64,000 nucleotides of DNA, taken from positions 62,001 through 126,000 of the forward strand of contig JAUWGP010000001.1 in the NCBI GenBank assembly GCA_030606335.1, given 5' to 3'. The notes beneath the pieces are model-generated. The model ran no database searches and was not told the origin of the DNA. It saw only the letters and a list, made by a program, of their open reading frames with translations. A program made the position numbers and the translations under genes. This document shows positions 9,065 to 18,077 of the stretch, in pieces. Origin of the DNA: Caldifarciminota bacterium. GTDB taxonomy: Bacteria; Hydrothermota; UBA3073. How positions within the stretch are numbered: position 1 is the first letter of the stretch; the number at the start of each line of letters is the position of its first letter.

Positions 9065-11221
9065 TTAAGACTTATCTTTCTCCTTATACCCACATTTTGG
9101 GCATACAAGAGCTTTTTTCCTCTTCTCCATTACACTACAACCACACTCAGGACAGGTCTTCTGGAAAGGTGGGTTCCATATGGAAAACTTACATTTTGGG
9201 TAATTTTTACAGCCATAGAATGTTCTACCTCTCTTTGTCTTTCTCTCAATTATTTCGTTCCCACACTCAGGACAATTAATACCGGTTCCAAGAGGTTTTG
9301 TAAACTTACATTCAGGATATCCACTGCAGGCAATAAACCTGCCAAAGCGAGAATCTTTTATTACAAGCTCCTTGCCGCACTCAGGACATTTCTCTCCTAT
9401 CTTTTTTTCCTGTTCCTTCTTAAGAGGTCTTGTGTTTTTACATTGCGGATATCCTGAACAAGCGAGGAATCTACCAAACCTTCCAATCTTTACAACCATC
9501 TGCTTCCCACATTTATCACAAACCTCATCGGTAACCTCTTCAAGAGATTCTCTCGTCTTTACGGTATCAAATTTAGCGATACTTTTAGAAAACTTTACAT
9601 TGAAGTTAGAAAGAAGTTCTGTTTTCCCCATATCCTTTGCTTCTACTCGATCAAGCTGCTCCTCCATACTCTGAGTGAATTTTACATTAAATAGTTCCTG
9701 GAAATTTTTTATAAGAACGCTGTTTACCATAATACCGAGCTCTGTAGGTATAAGTTTACCCTTATCCTTTATCACATATTCCCTCTGTAATAATGTCCAT
9801 ATTATAGGTGCATAGGTTGATGGTCTTCCTATCCCCTTGGTCTCAAGCTCCTTAACCATACTACCCTCAGTGTATCTGGGTTTTGATTTCGTGAATTCTT
9901 GTTGCATATCAGGCTTTTTAACTAAAGATAATTCCTCTCCCTTCTTCAGCTCGGGTATTATCTCACATTCTTTCTCCTTAATTCCTGCTACAAGAAGAAA
10001 ACCTGGAAAATCCAGTATCTCTGAGGTTGCCTCAAATTCATACTGCCCTGACTCTATAATCGCCTTCCTCGTATTGTATCTTGCCGGAGCAGACTGAGAA
10101 GCAAGAAATCTCTTCCATATCATATTGTAGATTTTATATTGATCGCCTGTCAGATAACGTCTGATCTTTGATGGAACCATTTTCAAAGATGTAGGTCTTA
10201 TCGCCTCATGTGCTCCCTGTGCACCCTTTTTTTCTTTATATATATTTGGCTTTGTTGGTATATAGGCTTTACCATACATATCTTTTATAAATTCCCTTGC
10301 TTCTTTAACCTTATCCTTTGCAATTCTCACAGAATCTGTCCTCATATATGTTATCAAACCAACAGCCTTGCCTTCAACTTCTATACCCTCAAATAACTGC
10401 TGTGCTATCTTCATTGTTCTGGATGCACTCATATTAAGATTTGCTGACGCCTCCTGCTGAATGGTGCTCGTAATGTATGGAGGTTTAGGTCTGAGCAGTT
10501 TTATACCACTCTTGAAACTACTCACGATGAAATTATGTCTGGTTATTTCATTTACAACTTTTGTTGCCTCTTGTTTCGTTTTGGGTTTAACCTTGACTAA
10601 TTTAGCATTAAATTCTTCTTTTGTTTCCTTTTTTCTCAGTCTAACTATTATATTCCAATACTCTTGAGGAACAAAATTCCTTATTTCCTCCTCTCTTTCA
10701 CAAATAATCCTCAGAGCAACTGACTGCACTCTGCCTGCTGAGAGGGTCCTTTTTTTAAATACCTTCCAGAGAAGGGGTGAGATTTTATAACCAACAAGCC
10801 TGTCAAGTATTCTCCTTGCTATTTGTGCATCCACCTTCGACATATCTATCTTTCCAGGATTTCTAAGTGCTTCTATCACCTTCTTTTCTGTAATCTCATA
10901 AAAGAGAACCCTTTCCACCTCATTGTCTATAACATTCTGGATATGATATGCGATCGCCTCACCTTCTCTATCAGGGTCAGTAGCAAGTATCACCTTTCCA
11001 CTCTTACCGGATGCCTTTTTGAGTGAATCTATTATTTTCTCTTTCCCTTTTATCGGAACATACTCGGGATAAAAGTTTTTCTTGATATCAACACCAAGTT
11101 TATTTGCAGGAAGGTCCATTATATGACCCTTGGTTGATATTAACTTATACCTATCTTTGAGGTATCGTTCAATAGTGCGTGCCTTTGTAGGCGATTCCAC
11201 TATGATTAAATTTTTTGCCAT
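9065..11221 (-). CDS. topA: DNA topoisomerase I with four C-terminal zinc-finger modules
   Basis: The 718-residue type IA topoisomerase relaxes negative supercoils through a transient 5'-phosphotyrosine link. Its TOPRIM domain starts at the N-terminus (LIIVESPTKARTIERYL, and later ATDPDREGEAIAYH with the acidic metal ligands). The catalytic Tyr lies in GLITYMRTDSVRI at about 300, and the cleavage domain contains GIGRPSTYAPII. After about 560 there are four four-cysteine modules (CDKCGK, CPECGK, CPECGN, CPECGC). The first three have the GRFLACSGYPQCK-like second half, and the last is shorter. Length and domain order are normal for the family. The ATG start follows a repeat-rich gap and has no strong ribosome binding site. 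dprA, often found upstream, is absent. Confidence 0.97.
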   Translation of the reverse strand: MAKNLIIVESPTKARTIERYLKDRYKLISTKGHIMDLPANKLGVDIKKNFYPEYVPIKGKEKIIDSLKKASGKSGKVILATDPDREGEAIAYHIQNVIDNEVERVLFYEITEKKVIEALRNPGKIDMSKVDAQIARRILDRLVGYKISPLLWKVFKKRTLSAGRVQSVALRIICEREEEIRNFVPQEYWNIIVRLRKKETKEEFNAKLVKVKPKTKQEATKVVNEITRHNFIVSSFKSGIKLLRPKPPYITSTIQQEASANLNMSASRTMKIAQQLFEGIEVEGKAVGLITYMRTDSVRIAKDKVKEAREFIKDMYGKAYIPTKPNIYKEKKGAQGAHEAIRPTSLKMVPSKIRRYLTGDQYKIYNMIWKRFLASQSAPARYNTRKAIIESGQYEFEATSEILDFPGFLLVAGIKEKECEIIPELKKGEELSLVKKPDMQQEFTKSKPRYTEGSMVKELETKGIGRPSTYAPIIWTLLQREYVIKDKGKLIPTELGIMVNSVLIKNFQELFNVKFTQSMEEQLDRVEAKDMGKTELLSNFNVKFSKSIAKFDTVKTRESLEEVTDEVCDKCGKQMVVKIGRFGRFLACSGYPQCKNTRPLKKEQEKKIGEKCPECGKELVIKDSRFGRFIACSGYPECKFTKPLGTGINCPECGNEIIERKTKRGRTFYGCKNYPKCKFSIWNPPFQKTCPECGCSVMEKRKKALVCPKCGYKEKDKS

Positions 11222-11588
11222 ACCTTAACAATTGATGATTTTCGATTGAAGATTGACGATTGCATTCCAATTTATTTTCCTCAATAGTCAATATTCAATT
11301 ATTACTATTTCTCCCTCTTCCCCTCAATTTTACATTGCTAATTGCTAATTTTGCATTGATAATTGACTTCAACTTCCCTCTTCAGTCTTTCATTATCGTC
11401 CGTCAAACGACGGACTCCTACTTTTAATTTACTATTTTCAATTGTCGATTTACGATTGCATTCCAATATCATTTAACCTAATCAACCAATTAACTTTTCA
11501 ACTAATCAACTATTATCTCGTTTCACATTTAACATCTCACATTTAACATCTCACATTTAACATTTAACATCCAACACTAAACATTCTC
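11222..11588. repeat. Repeat-rich intergenic gap
   Basis: The 367-bp gap between thiD and topA contains no gene. It is built of short degenerate repeats: alternating CAATTGA/TCAATTG-like words, TAATTGCTAATTTTGC, a CCGTCAAACGACGG palindrome at 11399-11413, and four tandem copies of a CATTTAACATCTCA unit at about 11525-11575. Similar filler surrounds 12.4, 19.7 and 41 kb. Confidence 0.6.
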
Positions 11589-12353
11589 TCACCAAACAAG
11601 ACTCCCTTTACCATAATGTCCTGCGTTTTCTATACAGTTTGATACAAATCTTTTAGCCTTCTCTATTGATGATAAAAGGTTATTGCCTAATGCAAGATAT
11701 GAGACTATTGCCGATGCATAGCAACATCCTGCGCCGTGTACCTGCACATCTAATCTTTCACCAGAGAAGTGTCTTACTCTTTCACCATCAAATAGGACAT
11801 CAACAGCCTTTTTCTCAACAAGGTGTCCGCCCTTTATCAAAACAGGTTTTTTACAGAATCTAAATATTTTCTTCGCTGCCTTTTCAGCATCCTCAATCCC
11901 ATCTATCTCTATACCTGATAACAATGAAGCCTCCATCCTATTTGGTGTAGAAATGGTAGCGATGGGAAAAAGACTCTCAAGCATTTCAGAGACAGCACCA
12001 TTCTCAAGGAGAGAGTAACCTGTTCCTGAGACCATAACTGGGTCGACAACGATATAATCTGGTTTATGAAATTTTAATCTCTCCACTACTGTAAGAATTA
12101 TAGATTTATCATAGAGTATACCCGTCTTTACTGCCGAGACTTTCAAGTCATCAAACACTGTATCGATCTGTTCTTTTATGAAAGATGTCGGAATAGGAAG
12201 GATATTTCTTATACCCATGGTATTCTGTGCAGTAAGGGCAGTCAGGCAGGATGCACCATAAACACCAATCGATTCAAAAGTCTTTATATCTCTTTGGACG
12301 CCAGCCCCTCCAGAAGAATCGGAACCAGCGATGGTCAAAACCACAGGATGCAT
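11589..12353 (-). CDS. thiD: Hydroxymethylpyrimidine/phosphomethylpyrimidine kinase
   Basis: This 254-residue ribokinase-fold enzyme phosphorylates HMP and HMP-phosphate on the pyrimidine branch of thiamine diphosphate synthesis. It has the HMP-binding N-terminus [20 protein letters not shown], the TALTAQNT segment, [13 protein letters not shown] in the middle, and the anion-hole/catalytic motif as [11 protein letters not shown] (usual HGTGC, so Thr is replaced by Ala). Length is typical for single-function ThiD. No other thiamine gene and no TPP riboswitch are nearby. Confidence 0.93.
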   Translation of the reverse strand: MHPVVLTIAGSDSSGGAGVQRDIKTFESIGVYGASCLTALTAQNTMGIRNILPIPTSFIKEQIDTVFDDLKVSAVKTGILYDKSIILTVVERLKFHKPDYIVVDPVMVSGTGYSLLENGAVSEMLESLFPIATISTPNRMEASLLSGIEIDGIEDAEKAAKKIFRFCKKPVLIKGGHLVEKKAVDVLFDGERVRHFSGERLDVQVHGAGCCYASAIVSYLALGNNLLSSIEKAKRFVSNCIENAGHYGKGSLVW

Positions 12354-12513
12354 AAGTAGATAGTAAGGCGTAAATTGTAATTGGTTATAAAAGCATATCA
12401 GAATACCAGAGAATCAGAAGGCAGATTACCAGAGTATCAGAACCTGATGTACTGATTGACTGATACCCTTCCAACTGATATTCTGATTGGCTGATATACA
12501 AAAGGATAGGTCA

Positions 12514-13425
12514 TTATTCTATACTTACTGTAATATGGTGTGAATTACCGAGGTCGTATTCAAATGGAAGATATGCATAATCGAATGTATAGTTGCTATA
12601 ATTAATTCCAAAGCCAAATGAGGCATCTTTTGAATCAAATCCAAATCTTTTACCCATTCTAAGAGTTATATATGAATTTAGTGAATACTCCACACCAAAG
12701 CTTGATGTAAGAACCTCATCAAGTGCCTTTCTAAAAGAAGCCGAAAACCCGAATTTCTTAATCTCATAACCGCTGCTGAAGTTGAATGTTAGAGGAAGTC
12801 TTATAGGAGTCGAACCATCTATATTATAACTTGGTCGAGGTCCTATATTCGTAGCAACAAAGGAAACATAAAGGTTATTAATAGGAACGTAATTAAACCC
12901 TAAGTCCACTGCATATCCCTTAAGGCTGTAAACATAACATCTCTCGTAAATATATTTATATGTTCCCCCAAGCCAAACCTCACCCATCTTTCTTGCATAA
13001 GATAAATAAGAGACCAGACTAAAAGGAGAATAGTCTCCATATAAAGCCTGTCTCGAATCTCTTAACTCGATATCGCCTGCTGAGAAATAAATAGAACCAA
13101 CACCAAAGCCATGTTTACCATCACCCCATACTACTCCTGCAAACTCATATCTTGTACCTATAACCTGTGATGTATGAGAGAACGTAGCGCTAAGACCTGA
13201 TACCAGTGGAATCTGAGAAGGATTCCAGAAGAGCAAAGTGGCGTCCCTTGATAGAATACCACCTCCAAGTGCAAGGTTTCTGGCACCCACTTCAAGTTTC
13301 AGTAATGGTAAACCTACACCGTCACTCTTCGATTTAAAAAATTCCTTTATGTCATTTATAATACCTGCCTGACTTACACCACAAAAGAGAATAACAATAA
13401 CCGCTAATAATCTTAAATAACGCAT
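12514..13425 (-). CDS. PorV/PorQ-family outer-membrane protein
   Basis: The 303-residue product has a signal peptide (about 1-20) and a beta-barrel-like body. The PorV/PorQ (UPF0164) signature follows residue 40: LLKLEVGARNLALGGGILSRD and then ATLLFWNPSQIP. The family belongs to the FadL-like barrels. In the FCB group PorV shuttles type IX secretion substrates, and other members are of unknown role. The presence of sorting-domain proteins elsewhere in the window fits a link with such secretion, but this paralogue's role is an inference. It follows moxR by 9 bp, so the two are one transcription unit. Confidence 0.85.
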   Translation of the reverse strand: MRYLRLLAVIVILFCGVSQAGIINDIKEFFKSKSDGVGLPLLKLEVGARNLALGGGILSRDATLLFWNPSQIPLVSGLSATFSHTSQVIGTRYEFAGVVWGDGKHGFGVGSIYFSAGDIELRDSRQALYGDYSPFSLVSYLSYARKMGEVWLGGTYKYIYERCYVYSLKGYAVDLGFNYVPINNLYVSFVATNIGPRPSYNIDGSTPIRLPLTFNFSSGYEIKKFGFSASFRKALDEVLTSSFGVEYSLNSYITLRMGKRFGFDSKDASFGFGINYSNYTFDYAYLPFEYDLGNSHHITVSIE

Positions 13426-13434
13426 ATATACCCC

Positions 13435-14418
13435 TTAAATAAAATGTTTAATTAACTTCTCAATCACAACATCTGTGGTAATGTTCTCTGCCTCTGCAGC
13501 AAAGTTCAATATGAGTCTATGCCGTAATACTGGTTTTAATACGGAATTAACATCCGACATTGATGGCGTGGTTCTTCCGTCCAGTAGTGCCTTTGCCTTT
13601 GCTCCTAATACAACATATTGAGATGCCCTTGGAGAGGCTCCCCATGTAACCCACTCTTTTATAAACTTTGGTTTTTCCGAATTATTAGAGGGTCTTGTAA
13701 GACCAATTAATTTTACAACATCACTCACCAGACTATTAGATACCGGAACTCTACGAACAAGATTTTGTAGCTCGAGTATCTCATTCCTACCAATAACTGA
13801 ATTAATCTCATTCACGTAAGCACTGGTTGTTGTCTCAACAATCCTAACCTCTTCATCTGGTTCTGGATAATCTATCACTACCTCGAACATAAATCTATCG
13901 AGCTGTGCCTCAGGAAGTGGATATGTTCCTTCTTGCTCAATCGGGTTTCTGGTCGCAAGAACAAAGAACGGTTGCTCAAGCTGAAACGTATGTCCTCCTG
14001 CGGTAACTTTGAACTCCTGCATTGCCTGCAGAAGAGCTGCCTGGGTCTTCGGAGGTGTTCTGTTGATTTCATCAGCCAGGATCATATTAGCAAATATAGG
14101 ACCCTTCAAAAATCTGAATTCTCTTTTTCCAGTTTTCCTCTCCTCCTCCAGTATCTCTGTCCCTGTTATATCCGAGGGCATAAGATCTGGAGTAAATTGT
14201 ATCCTCTGAAAAGAAAGAGAAAGTGTTCTTGAAAGCGTATTTATTATAAGAGTTTTAGCAAGTCCTGGTACACCAAGAAGGAGTGAATGCCCTCCTGCAA
14301 GAAGTGAGATAAGTATCTGCTCTATCACCTTATCCTGTCCTATGATGACCTTATGCAGCTCTTTCAGGATTTTTTCCTTTGCAGTTCCCAGTTTCTCTAT
14401 GCTCTCAACATCACTCAT
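13435..14418 (-). CDS. MoxR-family AAA+ ATPase
   Basis: The 327-residue product is a complete MoxR ATPase: Walker A as GVPGLAKT (about 57-64), Walker B as ILADEINRTPPKTQAALLQA, the sensor segment FVLATRNPIEQEGTYPLPEA, and a C-terminal lid with WVTWGASPRASQ. MoxR proteins act as chaperones that activate or insert cofactors into partner proteins, usually with a VWA-domain partner encoded next door. Here the downstream neighbour is a PorV/PorQ protein rather than the common DUF58/VWA set, so the client is unclear. Confidence 0.93.
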   Translation of the reverse strand: MSDVESIEKLGTAKEKILKELHKVIIGQDKVIEQILISLLAGGHSLLLGVPGLAKTLIINTLSRTLSLSFQRIQFTPDLMPSDITGTEILEEERKTGKREFRFLKGPIFANMILADEINRTPPKTQAALLQAMQEFKVTAGGHTFQLEQPFFVLATRNPIEQEGTYPLPEAQLDRFMFEVVIDYPEPDEEVRIVETTTSAYVNEINSVIGRNEILELQNLVRRVPVSNSLVSDVVKLIGLTRPSNNSEKPKFIKEWVTWGASPRASQYVVLGAKAKALLDGRTTPSMSDVNSVLKPVLRHRLILNFAAEAENITTDVVIEKLIKHFI

Positions 14419-14642
14419 CTATCCCCCGTGATATTGTGACAATAATATGTTCTGATTTAAAAAAATATACTTCTCTCTTAAAATCTCTTTCCTGCCTACC
14501 GGCAGGCAGGCAATCCCTGTATAAACAATATCTTTTCTTTTCGAAAAAACATTATATACCAATTTTCAGGAAATGTCAAGGAAAAAGTATTAGGGGAAAA
14601 TCTATTACCTTTCTTTATATCCTTTTTGGTCTCATTTTTTTC

Positions 14643-14671
14643 TTGACTTTTTGTAAATTTTATGTTAAACT
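14643..14671 (+). promoter_or_regulatory. Promoter of the rpsG operon
   Basis: TTGACT at 14643-14648, a 17-bp spacer and TAAACT at 14666-14671. Transcripts from it would carry a leader of about 180 nt before rpsG. The rest of the 14419-14854 gap holds a GCCTACCGGCAGGC hairpin and AT-rich sequence. Confidence 0.65.
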
Positions 14672-14823
14672 AATATGCAAAAAAATCGAATATCATTATA
14701 AATTTTAAATGAATAAACATTCACAGATATCCTTTAAAAAATAGGGGTACCTGAGTGGATTGTTATATATTTTAGTAATAAAATCTTCAGATAGAGAAAT
14801 ATACATCTTAATCTGAGTAATCA

Positions 14824-14843
14824 GGTATAATGAATATTATACC
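14824..14843 (+). promoter_or_regulatory. Hairpin directly in front of the rpsG ribosome binding site
   Basis: GGTATAATGAATATTATACC can fold into an 8-bp stem with a 4-nt loop. It abuts the AGGAGG Shine-Dalgarno at 14844-14849 (ATG at 14855), a position where a stem or a bound protein could control translation. Its left arm also contains TATAAT, so as DNA it could instead be an operator over a -10 box. A near-identical copy is at 7508-7527. Confidence 0.55.
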
Positions 14844-14854
14844 AGGAGGTTTTC

Positions 14855-15325
14855 ATGCCAAGAAGAAAGAGACCTGAGAAAAGAAACATACCACCCGAAT
14901 GCAAGTATAATAGTGTTCTAGCACATAAATTTATTAACTGTCTTATGAAGGATGGCAAAAAAAGTATTGCTCAACGTATATTTTATAATACACTTGACAT
15001 AATTGAGAAGAAAGCAAACAAACCAGGAATCGATATATTCAACCAGGCACTTGAAAACGTCAAACCCATGGTCGAGGTTAAACCAAGAAGGGTCGGTGGT
15101 GCTACATATCAGGTTCCAATGGAGGTTAGAAAGGGAAGACAAATGTCGCTCGCTATAAGATGGATTCTTGATGCTGCAACATCAACTTCTGGCAAACCCA
15201 TGCGTGAGAGATTAGCAGATGAACTCATAGCTGCTTCCAAAAGAGAAGGAAATGCAATAAAGAAAAAAGATGACACACATCGTATGGCAGAAGCAAACCG
15301 TGTCTTTGCACAATTTAAGTGGTAA
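14855..15325 (+). CDS. rpsG: 30S ribosomal protein S7
   Basis: The 156-residue S7 binds the 3' major domain of 16S rRNA and nucleates head assembly of the small subunit. It starts MPRRKRPEKRNIPPE with a good AGGAGG ribosome binding site. Conserved segments are VLAHKFINCLMKDGKKSIAQ, LENVKPMVEVKPRRVGGATY, QVPMEVRKGRQ and the C-terminal RMAEANRVFAQFKW. The usual upstream rpsL is absent, and fusA, normally next to it, lies 4.5 kb downstream. The str operon is therefore split, and rpsG instead heads an operon with lolD, tpiA and secG. Confidence 0.98.
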   Translation: MPRRKRPEKRNIPPECKYNSVLAHKFINCLMKDGKKSIAQRIFYNTLDIIEKKANKPGIDIFNQALENVKPMVEVKPRRVGGATYQVPMEVRKGRQMSLAIRWILDAATSTSGKPMRERLADELIAASKREGNAIKKKDDTHRMAEANRVFAQFKW

Positions 15326-15375
15326 TTTGGAATAAATTAATGCTCTTTTAAATGAAGTATCTCTGGTGATTAAAT

Positions 15376-16044
15376 ATGGTTCCAGTAATTGAGGCATGTT
15401 CATTGTATAAGAGATTTAAAGAGGATTCGGGAGAACTTGAAGTACTAAAAGACGTCTCCCTATCTGTAGAGAAGGGAGAAATCGTTGTAATTGTCGGTCC
15501 GTCGGGTTCTGGCAAATCAACTCTTTTATACATTCTTGGAGGACTCCTGCGACCATCGAGTGGCAATGTCTTGCTTGAGGGTGGAAGTCTATTTAGGTAC
15601 AAAGAAATAAAACTTGCGACTATCAGGAACAAAAAAATTGGTTTTATATTTCAGTTTCATCACCTTTTACCTGAGTTTACTGTACTTGAGAATGTAGCAA
15701 TGCCTCTTTGGATAGATGGAAAGAACAATATAGAGAAGGCTAAAGAGATTCTTGAATTGACATCAGTTGAGCATAAGAAGAATTACTTACCCTCAAGACT
15801 CTCAGGGGGAGAAAGGCAGCGCGTCGCAGTAGCGAGGGCACTGGCTAATGACCCTTCTGTTGTCCTTGCAGATGAACCCTCTGGTAATCTGGATCGAGAG
15901 TTATCATTGTCTCTTCATAATCTAATTAGGAAGATCGCTTTAGAGACTAAAAGAACATTTGTTATAGTCACCCATAAAGATTCTATGAGGGCTATTGCAG
16001 ACCGAGTATTTACATTAACAAACGGTAAGCTTATTAGGCAATGA
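15376..16044 (+). CDS. lolD: LolD/MacB-type ABC transporter ATP-binding protein
   Basis: The 222-residue ATPase has Walker [10 protein letters not shown]-loop [11 protein letters not shown], signature [18 protein letters not shown] and Walker [13 protein letters not shown], with the H-loop in IVTHKD. The [10 protein letters not shown] stretch is typical of LolD, which powers extraction of lipoproteins from the inner membrane with LolC/LolE. No permease gene is adjacent, so LolD is assigned by sequence type and a FtsE/MacB-like role is possible. It lies 50 bp after rpsG in the housekeeping operon and ends with TGA. Confidence 0.85.
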   Translation: MVPVIEACSLYKRFKEDSGELEVLKDVSLSVEKGEIVVIVGPSGSGKSTLLYILGGLLRPSSGNVLLEGGSLFRYKEIKLATIRNKKIGFIFQFHHLLPEFTVLENVAMPLWIDGKNNIEKAKEILELTSVEHKKNYLPSRLSGGERQRVAVARALANDPSVVLADEPSGNLDRELSLSLHNLIRKIALETKRTFVIVTHKDSMRAIADRVFTLTNGKLIRQ

Positions 16045-16099
16045 AAGGGCAGTACAGACTTATCTACTGTTAGAAACTTTCAAGATAAGGAAGTAAAAC

Positions 16100-16867
16100 A
16101 TGAGGAAACCTCTGATTGCAGGAAACTGGAAGATGAATATGGGAGGGAGTGATTCGAAAGAACTCTCCCGAAGTATCAGAAATGCTCTGGACGATTACAC
16201 TGATATTGATATTTTGTTGTGTCCTCCCTATACTGCTATTACTCATGTTTATGAAATAATAAAAAATACTTCAATAATACTTGGAGCACAAAACTGTTTT
16301 TATGAGTCGAAAGGTGCCTTTACCGGAGAGATATCTCCTCTATTTCTCCTCGATATTGGTTGTAAGTATGTAATATTGGGACATTCTGAAAGAAGATATT
16401 ATTTTGAGGAAACAGCGGATTTGATAGGTAAAAAGATGATATGTTCATTAGATTCTGGTCTTAATATTATTCTATGTGTGGGTGAAAAACTTGAGGAAAG
16501 GGAGAATGGAGAGGCATTTGAAATTGTAAAATTACAATTGGAAGGGAGTTTTAGAAACTTACCAGAAGATTATCTTAAAAAAATTACAGTTGCTTATGAG
16601 CCTGTATGGGCTATTGGTACAGGTAAAACCTGTGAGCCGAATATGGCTGAAGAGATGCACCATTTTATAAGAAGTTGGTTCAAGGTAAAATTCGGTGATA
16701 TTATAAGCAATAATCTGAGAATACTTTATGGTGGAAGTATCAAGCCAGAGAACATCTCATCACTTATAGTAAAAGAAGACATTGATGGGGGGCTCATAGG
16801 AGGAGCAAGCTTAAATGTAGATTCTTTCATCCAGATAATTAAAAATACTATTAAAGCAGTACATTAA
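16100..16867 (+). CDS. tpiA: Triosephosphate isomerase
   Basis: This 255-residue TIM barrel interconverts dihydroxyacetone phosphate and glyceraldehyde 3-phosphate in glycolysis and gluconeogenesis. It has the substrate Lys in AGNWKMN at the start, the electrophilic His in LGHSERRYYFEE, the catalytic Glu in VAYEPVWAIGTGKT, and the phosphate-gripping LYGGSIKPEN and GGLIGGASL loops. All key residues are present and length is normal. It is followed after 37 bp by secG, a common gene order. Confidence 0.98.
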   Translation: MRKPLIAGNWKMNMGGSDSKELSRSIRNALDDYTDIDILLCPPYTAITHVYEIIKNTSIILGAQNCFYESKGAFTGEISPLFLLDIGCKYVILGHSERRYYFEETADLIGKKMICSLDSGLNIILCVGEKLEERENGEAFEIVKLQLEGSFRNLPEDYLKKITVAYEPVWAIGTGKTCEPNMAEEMHHFIRSWFKVKFGDIISNNLRILYGGSIKPENISSLIVKEDIDGGLIGGASLNVDSFIQIIKNTIKAVH

Positions 16868-16904
16868 TTAATTGATTTAGATTGACTTTATTGACGGGGG
16901 TTAT

Positions 16905-17240
16905 ATGCGTGCTTTGTTACTTTCTATTCATACTATATGTAGTGTCTTTCTATTAGTTGTAGTACTTCTACAACCATCCAAGAGTGGCGGACTCTCGGGT
17001 ATGTTTGGAGGAGGAGGAACATCATTCTTTGGGGGAAGGGGAGCAGCACCATTCCTCACAAAGATAACTGTTGTTCTTGCCACTATATTCATAGTAACAT
17101 CAGTTATTCTTACATCAATATCGAGTATCACAGCTCCAACTTCTGCAATAGAGAGGGCAATGGAGAGAGGCGAGCTTGGCACCACAGGATGGCCTATGCC
17201 CTCAACTGGCAGTGTAATAATGGACACAATCGAAAAGTAA
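16905..17240 (+). CDS. secG: Preprotein translocase subunit SecG
   Basis: The 111-residue membrane protein has two hydrophobic segments (about 3-22 and 50-72) that flank the conserved glycine-rich cytoplasmic loop with GGLSGMFGGGGTSFFGGRGA. SecG joins SecYE and assists SecA-driven export. The short hydrophilic tail after 80 is variable in the family. It lies between tpiA and rplU in the operon. Confidence 0.95.
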   Translation: MRALLLSIHTICSVFLLVVVLLQPSKSGGLSGMFGGGGTSFFGGRGAAPFLTKITVVLATIFIVTSVILTSISSITAPTSAIERAMERGELGTTGWPMPSTGSVIMDTIEK

Positions 17241-17287
17241 ATATTTTACCATTTCTTGTGAAATAGAAAAAATTATTCGGAGGGAGT

Positions 17288-17761
17288 ATGAATGCTGTTG
17301 TAGAAATAGCTGGATTTCAGTACAGAGTTAGCAAACATAAGATATTTAATGTACCCAAACTCGATGCAAAGGAAGGTGAGGTAATTCGTATATCAACAGT
17401 ACTTGCGGTCTCTAATGACAATGATGTTAAAGTAGGAAATCCTTTTCTTGATAATGCCTATGTAGACGCAAAGGTTCTCAAGTTTGGCAAAGACCCAAAA
17501 ATACTCGTATATAAATACAAAAAAAGGAAAAAGTATAGAAGAATGAAGGGGCATCGTCAGGATTATACCCAAATAGAGATAGTAAATATAGGAATTAAGG
17601 AAAAGGTTGTAGAAAAAAGGAAAGAACCCAAACAAACTAAATCAACCAAAGAAACTAAATCAACCAAACCAACTAAAAAAACTAAATTAACCAAATCAAC
17701 CAAACAAACTAAAGAAACTAAACAAACCAAATCAACCAAACCAACTAAAGAATTACTGTAG
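17288..17761 (+). CDS. rplU: 50S ribosomal protein L21 with a long Lys/Thr-repeat tail
   Basis: Residues 1-105 are a normal L21 (AVVEIAGFQYRVSKHK, KVLKFGKDPKILVYKYKKRK, GHRQDYTQIEI), which binds 23S rRNA. The protein continues to 157 residues with a basic low-complexity tail built of (K)xTK units such as STKETKSTKPTKKTK, encoded by an A-rich tract at about 17628-17752 with 6- and 12-bp periodicity. The family is usually about 103 residues long. The tail may add rRNA contacts or reflect repeat slippage. It sits 19 bp upstream of rpmA. Confidence 0.96.
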   Translation: MNAVVEIAGFQYRVSKHKIFNVPKLDAKEGEVIRISTVLAVSNDNDVKVGNPFLDNAYVDAKVLKFGKDPKILVYKYKKRKKYRRMKGHRQDYTQIEIVNIGIKEKVVEKRKEPKQTKSTKETKSTKPTKKTKLTKSTKQTKETKQTKSTKPTKELL

Positions 17762-17780
17762 TTTATACTAAGGAGATTTT

Positions 17781-18035
17781 ATGGCACATAAGAAAGGAAT
17801 GGGTTCTTCCCGTAATGGTAGAGATTCAAACGCAAAATACCTGGGGGTAAAACACTATGCAGGCGAGATGATTAATGGCGGTACAATCATTGTAAGACAG
17901 CGCGGAACGGTCTTCCATCCCGGATTAAATGTTGGAATCGGTGGAGATGATACACTTTTTGCAAAAACTCAGGGAAGGGTGATGTTCAGGAGAACAAAAG
18001 GTAACAGAAAGATTATTGATGTTCTCCCTGCATAA
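17781..18035 (+). CDS. rpmA: 50S ribosomal protein L27
   Basis: The 84-residue product begins [20 protein letters not shown], the form whose N-terminus reaches the peptidyl-transferase centre without needing processing, and continues with [20 protein letters not shown] and [11 protein letters not shown]. It is complete. It follows rplU as in most bacteria and has an AAGGAG ribosome binding site. Confidence 0.98.
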   Translation: MAHKKGMGSSRNGRDSNAKYLGVKHYAGEMINGGTIIVRQRGTVFHPGLNVGIGGDDTLFAKTQGRVMFRRTKGNRKIIDVLPA

Positions 18036-18077
18036 TTCATTTACACTGTAATAACCCTCCATAACAGGAGGTCTTAT

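Noticed and set aside
9097-11026. Many open frames opposite topA
   Set aside because: They are antisense shadows of a well-conserved gene and show no family motif.
12354-12513. TPP riboswitch before thiD
   Set aside because: The gap holds only degenerate CAGAATACCAG/CTGATA repeats; no CTGAGA and conserved TPP-aptamer core words.
14450-14700. Open frame running toward the rpsG promoter
   Set aside because: It crosses a GCCTACCGGCAGGC hairpin and AT-rich promoter DNA, with no start context.
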